A DNA stretch of 64,000 nt from Bosea sp. BIWAKO-01 (GCF_001748145.1 NZ_BCQA01000001.1:3932501-3996500), one strand, 5' to 3'. Shown: positions 18,237 through 27,845, numbered from the stretch's first letter. The notes: a model not told the origin generated them from the sequence alone. Program-made: numbers and translations.

Positions 18237-19154
18237 TCACCCCGCGCTTGCTGTTTCGGGGCGCTGCTGACGAGCCTTGAGCCCGGCAGCGGCGCTGTTT
18301 TCAATCAGGGCCAGGAAGGCTGTCGCGACCGGGCGAAGCGTCTCCGCCGGCAGCGATACGGCGTGCAAGGTGCGTCGGAGATTCGGGCGGAGGGGGATCG
18401 CGACGACGCCGCGGCTGTCGTCGAGGGCAAGCTCGGGCATGATCGTCAGGCCGAGCCCTTCACGCACCATGCTGAGCAGGGTCGCGTTGTCGCGCACGAG
18501 GCAGGCGATCTCGGGATGGCTGGCTGCTGCCGTCAGGAGTTCCTGGATGAGCGTTTCGCAGCCGCCTCCCGAGAGCAGCATGCGTTGCCCGTCCAGGGCA
18601 GCGAGGGGGAGCGAGGCCCGGGAGGCAAGCTCGTGGTCGGCAGGGACAACCACGAGGTAATCGTCGGAATAGACCGGGCGGGCTGCCAGTTCGGGATGGG
18701 TGCGGCTGGTGATGCCGATTTCGACCACGCCGGCCTGGATCCAGGCGGTGACCTCCGGGTCGGTCCCTTCGTACAAGCTCACCGTAATGCCGGGATGCTC
18801 GGTGCGCAGGCGCCGCAGCCATGTGGGCAGCAGCCGGATGGCTGCGCTCTGCACGACGCCGATCCGCAAGGTGCCGCTCAACTTGCCGGCAAGTCCGCTG
18901 CAAACGCCGAGCCTTTCGACGGCCGCGAGTACCGCACGCGTCTCGACAAGTGCCGCTTCGCCGGCCGCCGTCAGCACCACTCCGTCGCGGCCGCGCAGCA
19001 GCAAGGCGGCGTCCAACGCCCGTTCCAGTCCCGCGACCGCCTGGCTCACGGCTGACTGCGACAGGCAGAGGCTGTCGGCTGCCACCGTGAAGCCGCCATG
19101 TTCGACGACGCCGGCGAAACAACGCAGCTGCACCAGAGTGACATTAGGTGGCAT
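18237..19154 (-). CDS. LysR-type transcriptional regulator
   Basis: 305-aa LysR regulator: N-terminal winged helix (LRCFAGVVEHGGFTVAADSLCLSQSAVSQAVAGLERAL) and a periplasmic-binding-like effector domain. It is divergent from the nitrilase gene across a 93-bp gap and convergent with the permease, so it most likely controls the nitrilase and importer genes in response to their substrate. Confidence 0.9.
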   Translation of the reverse strand: MPPNVTLVQLRCFAGVVEHGGFTVAADSLCLSQSAVSQAVAGLERALDAALLLRGRDGVVLTAAGEAALVETRAVLAAVERLGVCSGLAGKLSGTLRIGVVQSAAIRLLPTWLRRLRTEHPGITVSLYEGTDPEVTAWIQAGVVEIGITSRTHPELAARPVYSDDYLVVVPADHELASRASLPLAALDGQRMLLSGGGCETLIQELLTAAASHPEIACLVRDNATLLSMVREGLGLTIMPELALDDSRGVVAIPLRPNLRRTLHAVSLPAETLRPVATAFLALIENSAAAGLKARQQRPETASAG

Positions 19155-19247
19155 GATCGATGGGTATTCCCCGAATTAATTGGACTGATCGTATCCACGT
19201 CCTTAACCCGGCCACTGCAACACACTCAAGACCAAGGATGGGGCTCG
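19155..19247. promoter_or_regulatory. LysR/nitrilase divergent control region
   Basis: 93-bp intergenic region with an AT-rich stretch (ATTCCCCGAATTAATTGG near 19170-19187) that offers T-N11-A type LysR contacts. AAGGA at 19234 is the nitrilase ribosome site. The assignment is positional. Confidence 0.4.
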
Positions 19248-20216
19248 ATGACCGCCGTATCAGACACATTGACCGTGGGCCTGGCCCAGATCGCTCCGAT
19301 ATGGCTCGATCGCGATGCCACACTCGGAAAGGTGGTCGACTGGATCGCGCGCGCTGCCGCGGCTGGATGCGGCTTCGTCGCGTTCGGGGAGGCGTTGGTG
19401 CCGGGCTATCCCTTCTGGATCGAACATACTGACGGGGCGCGCTTTGAATCGTCGCTGCAGAAGGAGATTCACGCGCATTATCTGGACCAGGCCGTTCAGA
19501 TCGAGGCCGGTCATCTGGCTCCGGTCTGCGCAGCGGCGCAGCGCGGCGGCATCGCGGTCATGCTCGGCATCATCGAGCGGCCGGCAGATCGCGGCGGGCA
19601 CAGCGTCTATTGCTCCCGCGTGCATATCGGCCCGGACGGCAAGATCGCGTCGGTGCATCGCAAGCTGATGCCGACCTATGAAGAGAGGCTGAGCTGGGCG
19701 CCGGGCGACGGACATGGCCTTCAGGTGCACCGTGTCGGGGCCTTCACGGTTGGCGGGCTGAACTGTTTCGAGAACTGGATGCCGCTGTCGCGAGCAGCGC
19801 TGTATGCGCAGGGTGAGAACCTGCATGTGGCGCTCTGGCCGGGAAATCTGCGCAACACGGTCGACACGACCTGCTTCCTGGCGCGCGAGGGACGCAACTA
19901 CGTCCTGGCGGTCTCGGGACTGATGCGCAAGCAGGACGTGCCGGCCGGCAGCCCTGCCGCTGCCATGCTGGAAACCTGCCCCGAGATCCTGGCTGATGGC
20001 GGCTCCGGCATTGCCGGCCCGGACGGCAAATGGGTGATCGAGCCCGTGACGGGGCGAGAGGAGCTTCTCGTTGCGACGCTCGATCATCGCGAGGTCCGGC
20101 GCGAGCGCCAGAATTTCGATCAGGCCGGGCACTATTCCCGCCCGGATGTGACACGCCTCGTCGTCAACCGGACCAGGCAGGGCGTTGCGTCCTTCCTGGA
20201 TGAGGGGGCGCTGTAG
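19248..20216 (+). CDS. Nitrilase family carbon-nitrogen hydrolase
   Basis: 322-aa nitrilase-superfamily enzyme with the complete triad: Glu48 (GEALVPGYPFW), Lys139 (HRKLMPTYEERLSW) and Cys173 (GGLNCFENWMP). The PGYPFW and CFENW contexts are those of true nitrilases, which convert nitriles to carboxylate and ammonia. The substrate is not determinable. ATG at 19248 has AAGGA 9 nt upstream. It is flanked by a divergent LysR regulator and followed by a solute-binding protein. Confidence 0.88.
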   Translation: MTAVSDTLTVGLAQIAPIWLDRDATLGKVVDWIARAAAAGCGFVAFGEALVPGYPFWIEHTDGARFESSLQKEIHAHYLDQAVQIEAGHLAPVCAAAQRGGIAVMLGIIERPADRGGHSVYCSRVHIGPDGKIASVHRKLMPTYEERLSWAPGDGHGLQVHRVGAFTVGGLNCFENWMPLSRAALYAQGENLHVALWPGNLRNTVDTTCFLAREGRNYVLAVSGLMRKQDVPAGSPAAAMLETCPEILADGGSGIAGPDGKWVIEPVTGREELLVATLDHREVRRERQNFDQAGHYSRPDVTRLVVNRTRQGVASFLDEGAL

Positions 20217-20291
20217 CGACGTGGGCTCACCGGGGTTGGGCTTGGGAGACCCAGACGAAAGTTCCGCTCCGGACCTCGGGCTGATCGGGGA

Positions 20292-20322
20292 GGCGAGGTT
20301 GCCCGTGCCGTGCAATCTCGCC
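20292..20322 (+). promoter_or_regulatory. Hairpin between nitrilase and binding-protein genes
   Basis: GGCGAGGTTGC pairs with GCAATCTCGCC (one G-U pair) around a 9-nt loop. There is no T-run. It may tune relative expression or mark an mRNA processing site. Confidence 0.35.
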
Positions 20323-20384
20323 TATCGTCGGAGCCGACAGCGCCAGTTCAGAAGCGCAAACCGATCCCATAAGGAGGAAATTCG

Positions 20385-21416
20385 ATGAGCTTCACCCGTC
20401 GCGGCGCGCTTGCCGCGCTCGCCTTGTCCACCTCTCTCGGCTTCGTGCCGTTTGGCGCACAGGCCCAGACGGCCGAGAAGCCGAACGTCACGCTCGGCGT
20501 GGGCGGCAAGCAACTGCTCTATTATCTTCCGCTGACGGTCGCCGAGAAGAAGGGCTTCTTCAAGGAGCAGGGGCTCGACGTCACGATCAACGATTTCGGC
20601 GGTGGCGCGAAGTCGTTGCAGGCCCTCGTCGGCGGCTCGGTCGATGTCGTGACCGGCGCCTATGAGCATACCATCCGGATGCAGGCCAAGGGCCAGGATA
20701 TCCGCGCCGTGGTTGAGCTCGGGCGTTTCCCGGCGATCACCATCGCCGTGCGCAAGGAGCTGGCCGACAAGGTCAAATCCGCAGCCGATTTCAAGGGCTT
20801 GAAGATCGGCGTCACCGCGCCCGGCTCCTCCACCTCGCTGACCGCGCAATATGCCATGGTCAAGGCCGGCCTGAAGGCGACCGACGCGCCGATCATCGGT
20901 GTCGGCGCCGGCGCCAGCGCCGTTGCCGCGATCAAGCAGGGCCAGGTCGACATCATCTCGCATCTCGATCCCGTGACCTCGAAGCTCGAAGCGGATGGCG
21001 ATGTCGTGGCGCTGATCGACACCCGCACCGAGGCCGGTACCAAGGCGCTGTTCGGCGGCTCAAACCCTGCTGCGGTGCTCTATCTCAAGAATGATTTCGC
21101 CGAGAAGAACCCGGTCACGACGCAGAAACTCGTAAACGCGCTGGTCAAGTCCCTGAAATGGCTGGAGACGGCCAAGCCCGAGGATGTCGCCGATCTCGTC
21201 CCCGCCGAGTACCATCTCGGGGACAAGCCGCTCTATCTGCGCGCCGTCAAGAATTCGCAGGAAAGCTATTCCCGCACCGGCATTTCCACGCCGGATGCGA
21301 TGAAGAGCATGTATGACTCGCTGAAACTGCTCGATCCTGAGCTTGCGACCTCGAATGTCGACCTGAACAAGACCTTCATCGACAGCTTCGCGAAGAAGGC
21401 CGCTGCCGGATCGTAG
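20385..21416 (+). CDS. ABC transporter substrate-binding protein, NMT1/SsuA-like
   Basis: 343-aa periplasmic binding protein. A signal peptide with Arg-Arg (SFTRRGALAALALS) is cleaved after about AQA. The mature part shows the SsuA/THI5-like fold (YYLPLTVAEKKGFFKEQGLDV; GSVDVVTGAYEHTIRMQAKGQ). An AAGGAGG site precedes the ATG. It matches the ATPase/permease pair upstream and probably delivers the nitrilase-cluster substrate. Confidence 0.88.
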   Translation: MSFTRRGALAALALSTSLGFVPFGAQAQTAEKPNVTLGVGGKQLLYYLPLTVAEKKGFFKEQGLDVTINDFGGGAKSLQALVGGSVDVVTGAYEHTIRMQAKGQDIRAVVELGRFPAITIAVRKELADKVKSAADFKGLKIGVTAPGSSTSLTAQYAMVKAGLKATDAPIIGVGAGASAVAAIKQGQVDIISHLDPVTSKLEADGDVVALIDTRTEAGTKALFGGSNPAAVLYLKNDFAEKNPVTTQKLVNALVKSLKWLETAKPEDVADLVPAEYHLGDKPLYLRAVKNSQESYSRTGISTPDAMKSMYDSLKLLDPELATSNVDLNKTFIDSFAKKAAAGS

Positions 21417-21447
21417 TCTCTCGACTCCTTTCTGCAGGCCGGTCAAA

Positions 21448-21474
21448 CTCGGCTCTTCCGTTGGGAGAGCCGAG
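21448..21474 (+). promoter_or_regulatory. Hairpin abutting the SnoaL-like gene start
   Basis: CTCGGCTCT (21448-21456) with AGAGCCGAG (21466-21474), 9 bp, ending at the base before the ATG at 21475. Its loop and 3' arm contain the only GGGAG ribosome site. It can act as a terminator for the binding-protein gene or as a translation block. Confidence 0.5.
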
Positions 21475-21882
21475 ATGACCGAGCGCGCTGCGATCGAGAC
21501 CTTGCTCCTGAGCGCCTATGAGGCGCGCGTGCAGGGGGATCTTGATGGAGTGATGACCTTCTTCCATCCTGATTGCCGGTTCCATTTCATGGGAGCGGAG
21601 GATCTCGGGCCAATGTGCAGCCCCCTAACGGGCTGTGCTGCGGTTCGGGAGCAGATGGCCGGACTGATCGGCACGTTCGCCTTTTCGAAGTTCAGGGCGC
21701 TGGGGCTGCTCGTCGAAGGCGCTCGCGCCTCGTTTCACTGGAGCGCCGATGTCACCCATGTGCCGACCGGTCGTACCCAGAGCTTAGAGGCGGTCGATCT
21801 GATCACCGTGGAGGACGGCAAGGTGCGAAGCCTGACGCAGTTCACCGACACGGCCAGCGTGATGCGCCTCGGCTCTGCCTGA
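21475..21882 (+). CDS. SnoaL-like NTF2-fold protein
   Basis: 135-aa nuclear transport factor 2-fold protein. It has N-terminal helices (IETLLLSAYEARVQGDLDGVMTFFHPDCRF) and then a beta-sheet cone with HWSADVTHVPTGRTQSLEAVDLITVEDGKVRSLTQFTD, typical of SnoaL-like polyketide-cyclase/isomerase relatives. Function is unknown. It follows the importer cluster in the same direction with a hairpin directly at its start. Confidence 0.8.
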   Translation: MTERAAIETLLLSAYEARVQGDLDGVMTFFHPDCRFHFMGAEDLGPMCSPLTGCAAVREQMAGLIGTFAFSKFRALGLLVEGARASFHWSADVTHVPTGRTQSLEAVDLITVEDGKVRSLTQFTDTASVMRLGSA

Positions 21883-21983
21883 TCTCCGTTTGTCATCGCC
21901 TGCATCAACGCTTTCGATTTGCGCCCGGCGCGGCAACCGCTAGGTTCGCCGCGTCGTTTCGTTGAAGGCTTGTGCTGCGCGCC

Positions 21984-22832
21984 ATGAACATCCTCTCGAT
22001 CCAGTCCCATGTCGCTTTTGGCCATGTCGGCAATGCCTCCGCCGTTTTCCCGATGCAGCGGCTCGGGGTCGAGGTCTGGCCGATCCATACCGTGCAGTTC
22101 TCGAATCACACGGGCTACGGGGACTGGAAAGGTCGGGTCTTCGAGGGCGGCATGATCGACGAGGTGATGGAAGGCATTGCCGAACGTGGCGTGCTGCCGG
22201 GCTGTGACGGCGTGCTTTCCGGCTATATGGGATCGGCAGATATCGGCCACGCCATCCTGTCTGCCGTCGAACGTGTCCGCGCGGCCAATCCCGATGCGCT
22301 CTATTGCTGCGATCCGGTGATCGGCGATGTCGGGCGCGGTATTTTCGTGCGGCCGGGCATTCCCGAGTTCATGCGCGAACAGGCGGTGCCGGCCGCAGAT
22401 ATCGTCACGCCGAACCAGTTCGAGCTCGAACTCCTGACCGATATCGAGGTCAAGACGATTGCTGACGCGCACCGCGCCGTCGAAACGCTGCGCGATGCCG
22501 GCCCGAAGGTCGTGCTGGTGACGTCGCTGGTCACGGAAGAAACGCCGGCGGATGCGATCGACCTGATGGCGGCCGACGCCAAGGGCGCCTTCCGGGTGCG
22601 CACGCCGAAGATCGATATCAGCGTCAACGGTGCGGGTGACGCGATCGCCGCACTCTTCTTTGTCCACTATATGCGCGAGGGATCGGCTGCCGCTGCCCTC
22701 AGCAAGGCCTCGTCCTCGATCTACGGCCTGTTGAAGCGGACGAAGGAGGCCGGCTCGCGCGAAATCCTGACGGTCGCCGCGCAGGACGAGTTCGTGACGC
22801 CTTCGCAGCTCTTCACGCCCGAAGCGATCTGA
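21984..22832 (+). CDS. pdxY: Pyridoxal kinase PdxY
   Basis: ATP-dependent salvage of pyridoxal to pyridoxal 5'-phosphate. 282-aa ribokinase-fold protein with N-terminal MNILSIQSHVAFGHVGN, the substrate region HTGYGDWKG and the catalytic anion-hole motif INGAGDAIAALF (residues about 213-224). ATG at 21984 fits family starts; a GTG at 21972 is in frame and closer to a GAAGG site. Short gaps place it before the EEP, PhzF and Nudix genes. Confidence 0.9.
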   Translation: MNILSIQSHVAFGHVGNASAVFPMQRLGVEVWPIHTVQFSNHTGYGDWKGRVFEGGMIDEVMEGIAERGVLPGCDGVLSGYMGSADIGHAILSAVERVRAANPDALYCCDPVIGDVGRGIFVRPGIPEFMREQAVPAADIVTPNQFELELLTDIEVKTIADAHRAVETLRDAGPKVVLVTSLVTEETPADAIDLMAADAKGAFRVRTPKIDISVNGAGDAIAALFFVHYMREGSAAAALSKASSSIYGLLKRTKEAGSREILTVAAQDEFVTPSQLFTPEAI

Positions 22833-22849
22833 GCCGCAGGCTGAACGCG

Positions 22850-23980
22850 ATGAAACTGCGCGTCGGCACCTTCAATGTCGAAAACCTGCTGACGCGCCAC
22901 CGCTTCGAGAATGGCGGACGCATCGACACTGCCGCAGCGATGTCGCTCTTTCATTTTCCGCGCGCCGATCAGCGCGATGCCGTCGAGCGCTCGCTCGCGG
23001 TGGCGCTTGAGGACGACAAGCGGCAGATGACGGCACTCGCCATCGCCGAGGCGCAGGCCGATATCTGGATGCTGCAGGAAGTGGACTCGCTCGCCAGCCT
23101 GCAGGCGTTCTTTGCCAATTACGTCCATCGCATCGCCGATTACCGCTACGGCCATTTCGCCTTGATCGACGGCAATGACAGGCGCGACATCGATATCGGC
23201 TTTGGCGCCCGGCGCGATCTGCTGGCGCCGCAGGCGGTCCGTGTCGTCTCGCACAAGGAGATCAGTTTCGGCCAGGCCGGAGCCTATGATCCTTCGCTCG
23301 CGCGTTTCGGCATCAGGCCGGGCGACAGGGTCTTTGCCCGAGATTGCCTCGCCGCCGAGCTGCGCTTCGGGGACCGCTCCCTGACGCTGTTCGGGTGCCA
23401 TTTCAAGTCGATGAACAATGGCCGCGACGATGGCCGGCAGGAGACCCTGCCGATCAGACGGGCGGAGGCCCTGGCCGTCAAGCACATCGTCAAGACCTGG
23501 TTCGGCGCGTCGTGGCGCGAGGCCAACTGGATCGTGCTGGGTGATCTCAACGGCTACCGCCATGGCCTTGGCCCACTGGGCGAGCTGGTTGACGAAGGTG
23601 ATAGCGGCATCGAGCCACTGCTCGAGGATTTCGCTGTCGATCCGATGGTGCATCTGCCCCAGCATGAGCGCTGGACGCATTTCAGGCGCTACTGGTCGGA
23701 GGCCGAGCAGCGGCTGATCGATAGCCATATGCCGCTCGATCACATCCTGCTGTCGCCGACGCTGGCGGCCGCGAACCCGAGACCGGCCATGCAGATGATC
23801 CGGCGAGGTTTGCCCTATCGCGTGCCGCTCGACCCGCGTGAGCCCGATCGTTCGATGGCGCGGCTGGCGACCTGCAGCGACCGCTATCCGCGCGTCGGCT
23901 GGGACAGGCCGAAGGCGTCGGATCATTGCCCGCTGACCATCGATCTGGTCGTGCCTGCCACCAAGGGAGGGTTGCCGTGA
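22850..23980 (+). CDS. Endonuclease/exonuclease/phosphatase family protein
   Basis: 376-aa EEP-fold hydrolase. Landmarks are the N-terminal VGTFNVENLL, the catalytic Glu in IWMLQEVDS, the GDLNGYRHG motif and the C-terminal SDHCPLTIDL. No signal peptide is visible, so it is probably cytoplasmic. Substrate (DNA, phosphodiester or lipid) cannot be told. Its stop overlaps the GTG of the PhzF gene. Confidence 0.85.
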   Translation: MKLRVGTFNVENLLTRHRFENGGRIDTAAAMSLFHFPRADQRDAVERSLAVALEDDKRQMTALAIAEAQADIWMLQEVDSLASLQAFFANYVHRIADYRYGHFALIDGNDRRDIDIGFGARRDLLAPQAVRVVSHKEISFGQAGAYDPSLARFGIRPGDRVFARDCLAAELRFGDRSLTLFGCHFKSMNNGRDDGRQETLPIRRAEALAVKHIVKTWFGASWREANWIVLGDLNGYRHGLGPLGELVDEGDSGIEPLLEDFAVDPMVHLPQHERWTHFRRYWSEAEQRLIDSHMPLDHILLSPTLAAANPRPAMQMIRRGLPYRVPLDPREPDRSMARLATCSDRYPRVGWDRPKASDHCPLTIDLVVPATKGGLP

Positions 23981-24876
23981 AACGCCGCTTCGTCACGCTC
24001 GATGTCTTCACCCGGGCACGTCACGCCGGCAACCCTTTGGCGGTGGTGCTGGACTCGGAGGGGCTCGACACCGAGGCGATGCAGGCGATCACGCGCGAAT
24101 TCAACCTGTCCGAGACGGTTTTCGTCGCGCCGCCCGCCCACTCGGCCAACAGTGCGGCGATCCGGATCTTTACACCGGGCCGGGAATTGCCGTTCGCTGG
24201 CCATCCGACCGTCGGCACCGCCGTCCTGCTCGCTCTCCACGACGCCCAGGCGGGCAGGGCGAGCGACAAGCTCGTCCTGGAGGAGCGGATTGGCGCGGTC
24301 TCCTGCGACGTCTCGGTCGGGAATGATCGGGGCAGGGCGACCTTCACCTTGCCGCGATTGCCGGAGCGGATCGGAGAAGCGGCAGCCGTGGCGGAGATTG
24401 CCGGCGCTCTTGGGCTCGATCCAGCCGAGATCGGCTTCGATGCTCATGAGCCTGGCGTATTCTCCGGTGGCGTCGACTTCACCCTGGTTCCCGTGGCGAG
24501 CCTTGAGGCCATGGGCCGCATCACGCTCGACATGATGCGGTGGAATACGGTGATGAAGCCGGCCGAGCATCCCAACGCCTTCGCCTATTGCCGGCAGACC
24601 CGCGATGTGGGCCATCATTTCCATGCCCGCATGTTCGCGCCGGGGATGGGCATCGGGGAAGACCCCGCGACCGGTGGCGCAGCCGCCGCCTTTGCCGCCG
24701 CCGTGATGGCCTTCGATCGTCCTGGCGATGGCGAGCACCGCCTCGTCATCGAGCAAGGGTACGAGATGGGACGCCCCTCGCAGATCGCACTCACCCTGCG
24801 GGTCGAGCGCGGTGGACTCGTTTCGGCCAGCATTGGCGGCGAAGCTGTGTTGGTGAGCGAGGGCGTGCTGCTGTGA
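23977..24876 (+). CDS. PhzF family isomerase-like protein
   Basis: 299-aa PhzF/diaminopimelate-epimerase fold. Signature parts are VFTRARHAGNPLAVVLD with the conserved Glu (NLSETVFV), FAGHPTVGTA and MGIGEDPATGGAAAAFAA. The family includes phenazine enzymes and many uncharacterised isomerases; no phenazine genes are nearby, so a housekeeping role is likelier. GTG start overlaps the previous stop (GTGA). Confidence 0.88.
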   Translation: MKRRFVTLDVFTRARHAGNPLAVVLDSEGLDTEAMQAITREFNLSETVFVAPPAHSANSAAIRIFTPGRELPFAGHPTVGTAVLLALHDAQAGRASDKLVLEERIGAVSCDVSVGNDRGRATFTLPRLPERIGEAAAVAEIAGALGLDPAEIGFDAHEPGVFSGGVDFTLVPVASLEAMGRITLDMMRWNTVMKPAEHPNAFAYCRQTRDVGHHFHARMFAPGMGIGEDPATGGAAAAFAAAVMAFDRPGDGEHRLVIEQGYEMGRPSQIALTLRVERGGLVSASIGGEAVLVSEGVLL

Positions 24877-24886
24877 GCGGGACCGA

Positions 24887-25609
24887 ATGATGAATGGTGT
24901 TATCGACGGAACGATCGTTCCGCTCGCGCGGGTCGAGGCGGTGGTCGAGCCGCATGACTGGGGCTTCGAGCGGGAGAACCAGAGTGCGATTGCTGCGCAT
25001 TGGGCCAGGATCAGCGCGGGCAAGCCGGCGATGTTCAATGGCCGGATCATGCTGCAGCATCACGGCGCGATCGTGGATGGCGTGTTCAGCGCGCGCTATT
25101 TCGAGACCGACTATGCCGCCTTCATGACCTGGCGCGATCTTGGCCATCCCGGCCCGGTGGTTCGCAACGGTTATGCGATGGCGGCCCTGCGGGCGGCGGA
25201 TGGCGCCTTTCTCTGCGGCGTGATGGGCGACCACACCGCCAATGCGGGCAAAGTCTATTTTGCCGCCGGCACGCCTGATCGCGAAGATCTCAGGGACGAC
25301 GGCACGCTCGACCTCGCCGGCAGCGTTACGCGCGAACTCTGCGAGGAGACCGGGCTGGCCCTGAGCGAGATCGAGGTAGCCGAAGGCTGGACGGCGGTGA
25401 TCATGACGGGCCGCGTCGCTTTCATGCGGCCGGTTGCGTTGTCCTGGTCGGCCGAGGAGGCGCGCGAGATCATGCTGTCACGCATCAAGCAGCAAGCGGA
25501 GCCGGAACTCTCCGACATCGTGATCGTGCGTAATCTTGCCGAGAGCGACCATCTCGACATGCCGCCCTTCATGCGGCGCTACCTCGCCCATATCTACGCT
25601 CGAGACTGA
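24887..25609 (+). CDS. Nudix-like hydrolase
   Basis: 240-aa protein. The central region carries the second half of a Nudix box, RELCEETGL (about residues 149-157), which holds the metal-binding Glu residues. The Gly and Glu expected 14 and 8 residues earlier are absent, so the box is incomplete. The N-terminal 90 residues resemble uncharacterised Nudix-associated regions. It lies 10 nt after phzF and could be its operon partner. Activity uncertain. Confidence 0.7.
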   Translation: MMNGVIDGTIVPLARVEAVVEPHDWGFERENQSAIAAHWARISAGKPAMFNGRIMLQHHGAIVDGVFSARYFETDYAAFMTWRDLGHPGPVVRNGYAMAALRAADGAFLCGVMGDHTANAGKVYFAAGTPDREDLRDDGTLDLAGSVTRELCEETGLALSEIEVAEGWTAVIMTGRVAFMRPVALSWSAEEAREIMLSRIKQQAEPELSDIVIVRNLAESDHLDMPPFMRRYLAHIYARD

Positions 25610-25639
25610 CCTTCCTCTGTTTTTCCGGAACGGAACGAG

Positions 25640-27709
25640 ATGACCGCGCCAGAAGCCTTGCCGCTACCCGCAGACAATCCCTTCGCCGCCGTCTGGGAGA
25701 CACCCTTCGGCCTGCCGCCCTTCGCGGTAATCAAGCCTGAACACATCACGCCGGCTTTCGAGGCGGCTCTGGCCAAGCACAAGGCGGAGATCGCCACGAT
25801 TTCCGGCGATCAGTCAGAGCCCGATTTCGCCAACGTGATCGAAGCTCTGGAACGGTCGGGCCGTGCGCTCAGCCGTGTCGGCGGTGTCTTCTACAATCTT
25901 GCCGGCGCTGACACGAACGAGGCGCTGCAGGCGATCGAACGCGAGATCTCACCGGTCACCTCGCGGCACTGGTCGGCAATCATGATGGACCCGGCCCTGT
26001 TCGCCCGCGTCGATGCGGTCTTCGCGAAGCGCGAGAATTTGGGACTGGATGCTGAACAGAAGCGCCTGCTTGAGCGGACCTATCGCGGCTTCGTCCGCTC
26101 GGGCGCGCAGCTTGGCCCCGAGGAAAAGAAACGCCTTGCGGCGATCAACGAGCGGCTGGCGGGGCTCGGCACGCAGTTCAGCCAGAACGTGCTCAAGGAC
26201 GAGGCCTCCTATGCGCTTGTCCTCGATGACGAGGCCAAGCTCGCGGGCGTGCCGCCCTTCCTGCGGGCGGCGATGGCCCATGCAGCTGGCGACCGGGGCC
26301 ACGAAGGCAAGCACGCGGTTACACTGTCACGATCGATCATCGAGCCCTTCCTGACTTTCTCTACCCGCCGCGAGCTCCGCGAGGAGGCCTTCGTGGCCTG
26401 GAGCAAGCGCGGAGAGAATGGCGGCGGGACGGATAACCGCGCCATCGTCGCGGAGATGGTGGCGTTGCGTGCCGAGAAGGCAAAACTGCTCGGCTTCGAG
26501 ACCTTCGCGCATTTCAAGCTCGACGATTCCATGGCCAAGACGCCGGAAAACGTCCGGGGACTGCTCGAACTGGTCTGGAAGCCGGCCAAGGCGCGGGCCG
26601 CGAAGGAAGCGGCTGACCTTGCCCTGCTCGCGCAGGAGGAGGGCGAGAATGGCCCGATCCGACCGTGGGACTGGCGCCACTATGCCGAGAAGGTGCGCCA
26701 GAAGACCTATGCGCTCGATGAGGCGGTGCTGAAGCCCTATCTCCAGCTCGACCGCATCATTGCTGCGGCCTTCGACACCGCGGGCAAGCTCTTCGGCCTG
26801 ACCTTCGAGGAGAAGCGCGATCTTACGGGCTATCATCCCGATGTCCGCGTCTTCGAGGTCCGCGAGGCGGGCGGCCGGCATATCGGGCTCTTCCTCGGTG
26901 ATTATTTCGCCCGCGCATCGAAACGTTCGGGTGCCTGGATGAGTGCCTATCGCGGCCAGCGCAAGCTCGGGGGCGAGGTTCGGCCGATCATCGTCAATGT
27001 CTGCAATTTCGCGAAGCCCGCGGCCGGCAAGCCGGCGCTGCTTTCGATCGACGATGCGCGTACCCTGTTCCACGAGTTCGGCCATGCCCTGCATGGGCTC
27101 TTGTCCGACGTGACATATGGCTCGCTCGCCGGCACCTCGGTGTCGCGCGATTTCGTCGAGTTGCCCTCCCAGCTCTACGAGCACTGGTTCCTGACACGGG
27201 AGGTTATGCAGGCCTATTGCCTGCATGCCGAGACCGGCGAGCCGATCCCCGAGGCGCTGATCGACAAGATCAAGAAGGCGCAGACCTTCAACCAGGGCTT
27301 TGCGACGGTGGAATACACCTCGTCCGCGCTGGTCGACCTCGCCTTCCATTCGCTGAAGGATCCGGCAGCGGTCGATCCGCTTGCCTTCGAGGCGGCAGAA
27401 TTGAAGCGGATCGGCATGCCAGCCGAGATCATCATGCGCCATCGCACGCCGCATTTCACCCATGTCTTCTCGGGCGACGGCTATTCGGCCGGCTATTACA
27501 GCTATCTCTGGTCAGAGGTGATGGATGCCGACGCTTTCAACGCCTTCATCGAGGCTGGAAACGTCTTCGCCGCCGATGTCGCCGGCAAGCTGAAGCGATT
27601 CATCTATTCGGCGGGCGATACGCGTGATCCGGCAGAGGCCTACACGCTCTTCAGGGGCAGGCTGCCCACGCCGGATGCCCTGCTGGAGAAGCGAGGCCTG
27701 GCGGCGTAG
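25640..27709 (+). CDS. M3 family zinc metallopeptidase (Dcp/oligopeptidase A-like)
   Basis: 689-aa cytoplasmic peptidase. The zinc site HEFGH is at residues 478-482 (LFHEFGHALHGLL), followed by the distal Glu region. The C-terminal GDGYSAGYYSYLWSEVMDADAF is the substrate-binding part of Dcp/PrlC enzymes. No signal peptide. Closest in pattern to peptidyl-dipeptidase Dcp; degradation of short peptides is the expected role. Confidence 0.92.
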   Translation: MTAPEALPLPADNPFAAVWETPFGLPPFAVIKPEHITPAFEAALAKHKAEIATISGDQSEPDFANVIEALERSGRALSRVGGVFYNLAGADTNEALQAIEREISPVTSRHWSAIMMDPALFARVDAVFAKRENLGLDAEQKRLLERTYRGFVRSGAQLGPEEKKRLAAINERLAGLGTQFSQNVLKDEASYALVLDDEAKLAGVPPFLRAAMAHAAGDRGHEGKHAVTLSRSIIEPFLTFSTRRELREEAFVAWSKRGENGGGTDNRAIVAEMVALRAEKAKLLGFETFAHFKLDDSMAKTPENVRGLLELVWKPAKARAAKEAADLALLAQEEGENGPIRPWDWRHYAEKVRQKTYALDEAVLKPYLQLDRIIAAAFDTAGKLFGLTFEEKRDLTGYHPDVRVFEVREAGGRHIGLFLGDYFARASKRSGAWMSAYRGQRKLGGEVRPIIVNVCNFAKPAAGKPALLSIDDARTLFHEFGHALHGLLSDVTYGSLAGTSVSRDFVELPSQLYEHWFLTREVMQAYCLHAETGEPIPEALIDKIKKAQTFNQGFATVEYTSSALVDLAFHSLKDPAAVDPLAFEAAELKRIGMPAEIIMRHRTPHFTHVFSGDGYSAGYYSYLWSEVMDADAFNAFIEAGNVFAADVAGKLKRFIYSAGDTRDPAEAYTLFRGRLPTPDALLEKRGLAA

Positions 27710-27845
27710 AAGCGCAGGCTCTCCCTGTCACAGCGGCCTCGCACAGGCCGGCCCCGTCTTGAACCGCCGGGGCGAAGGGTGACGGTTGGACGGAAGTCGT
27801 CGTGGCCGGGATAAGCCCGACCACGATGCGTGATGCTGACGAGCC

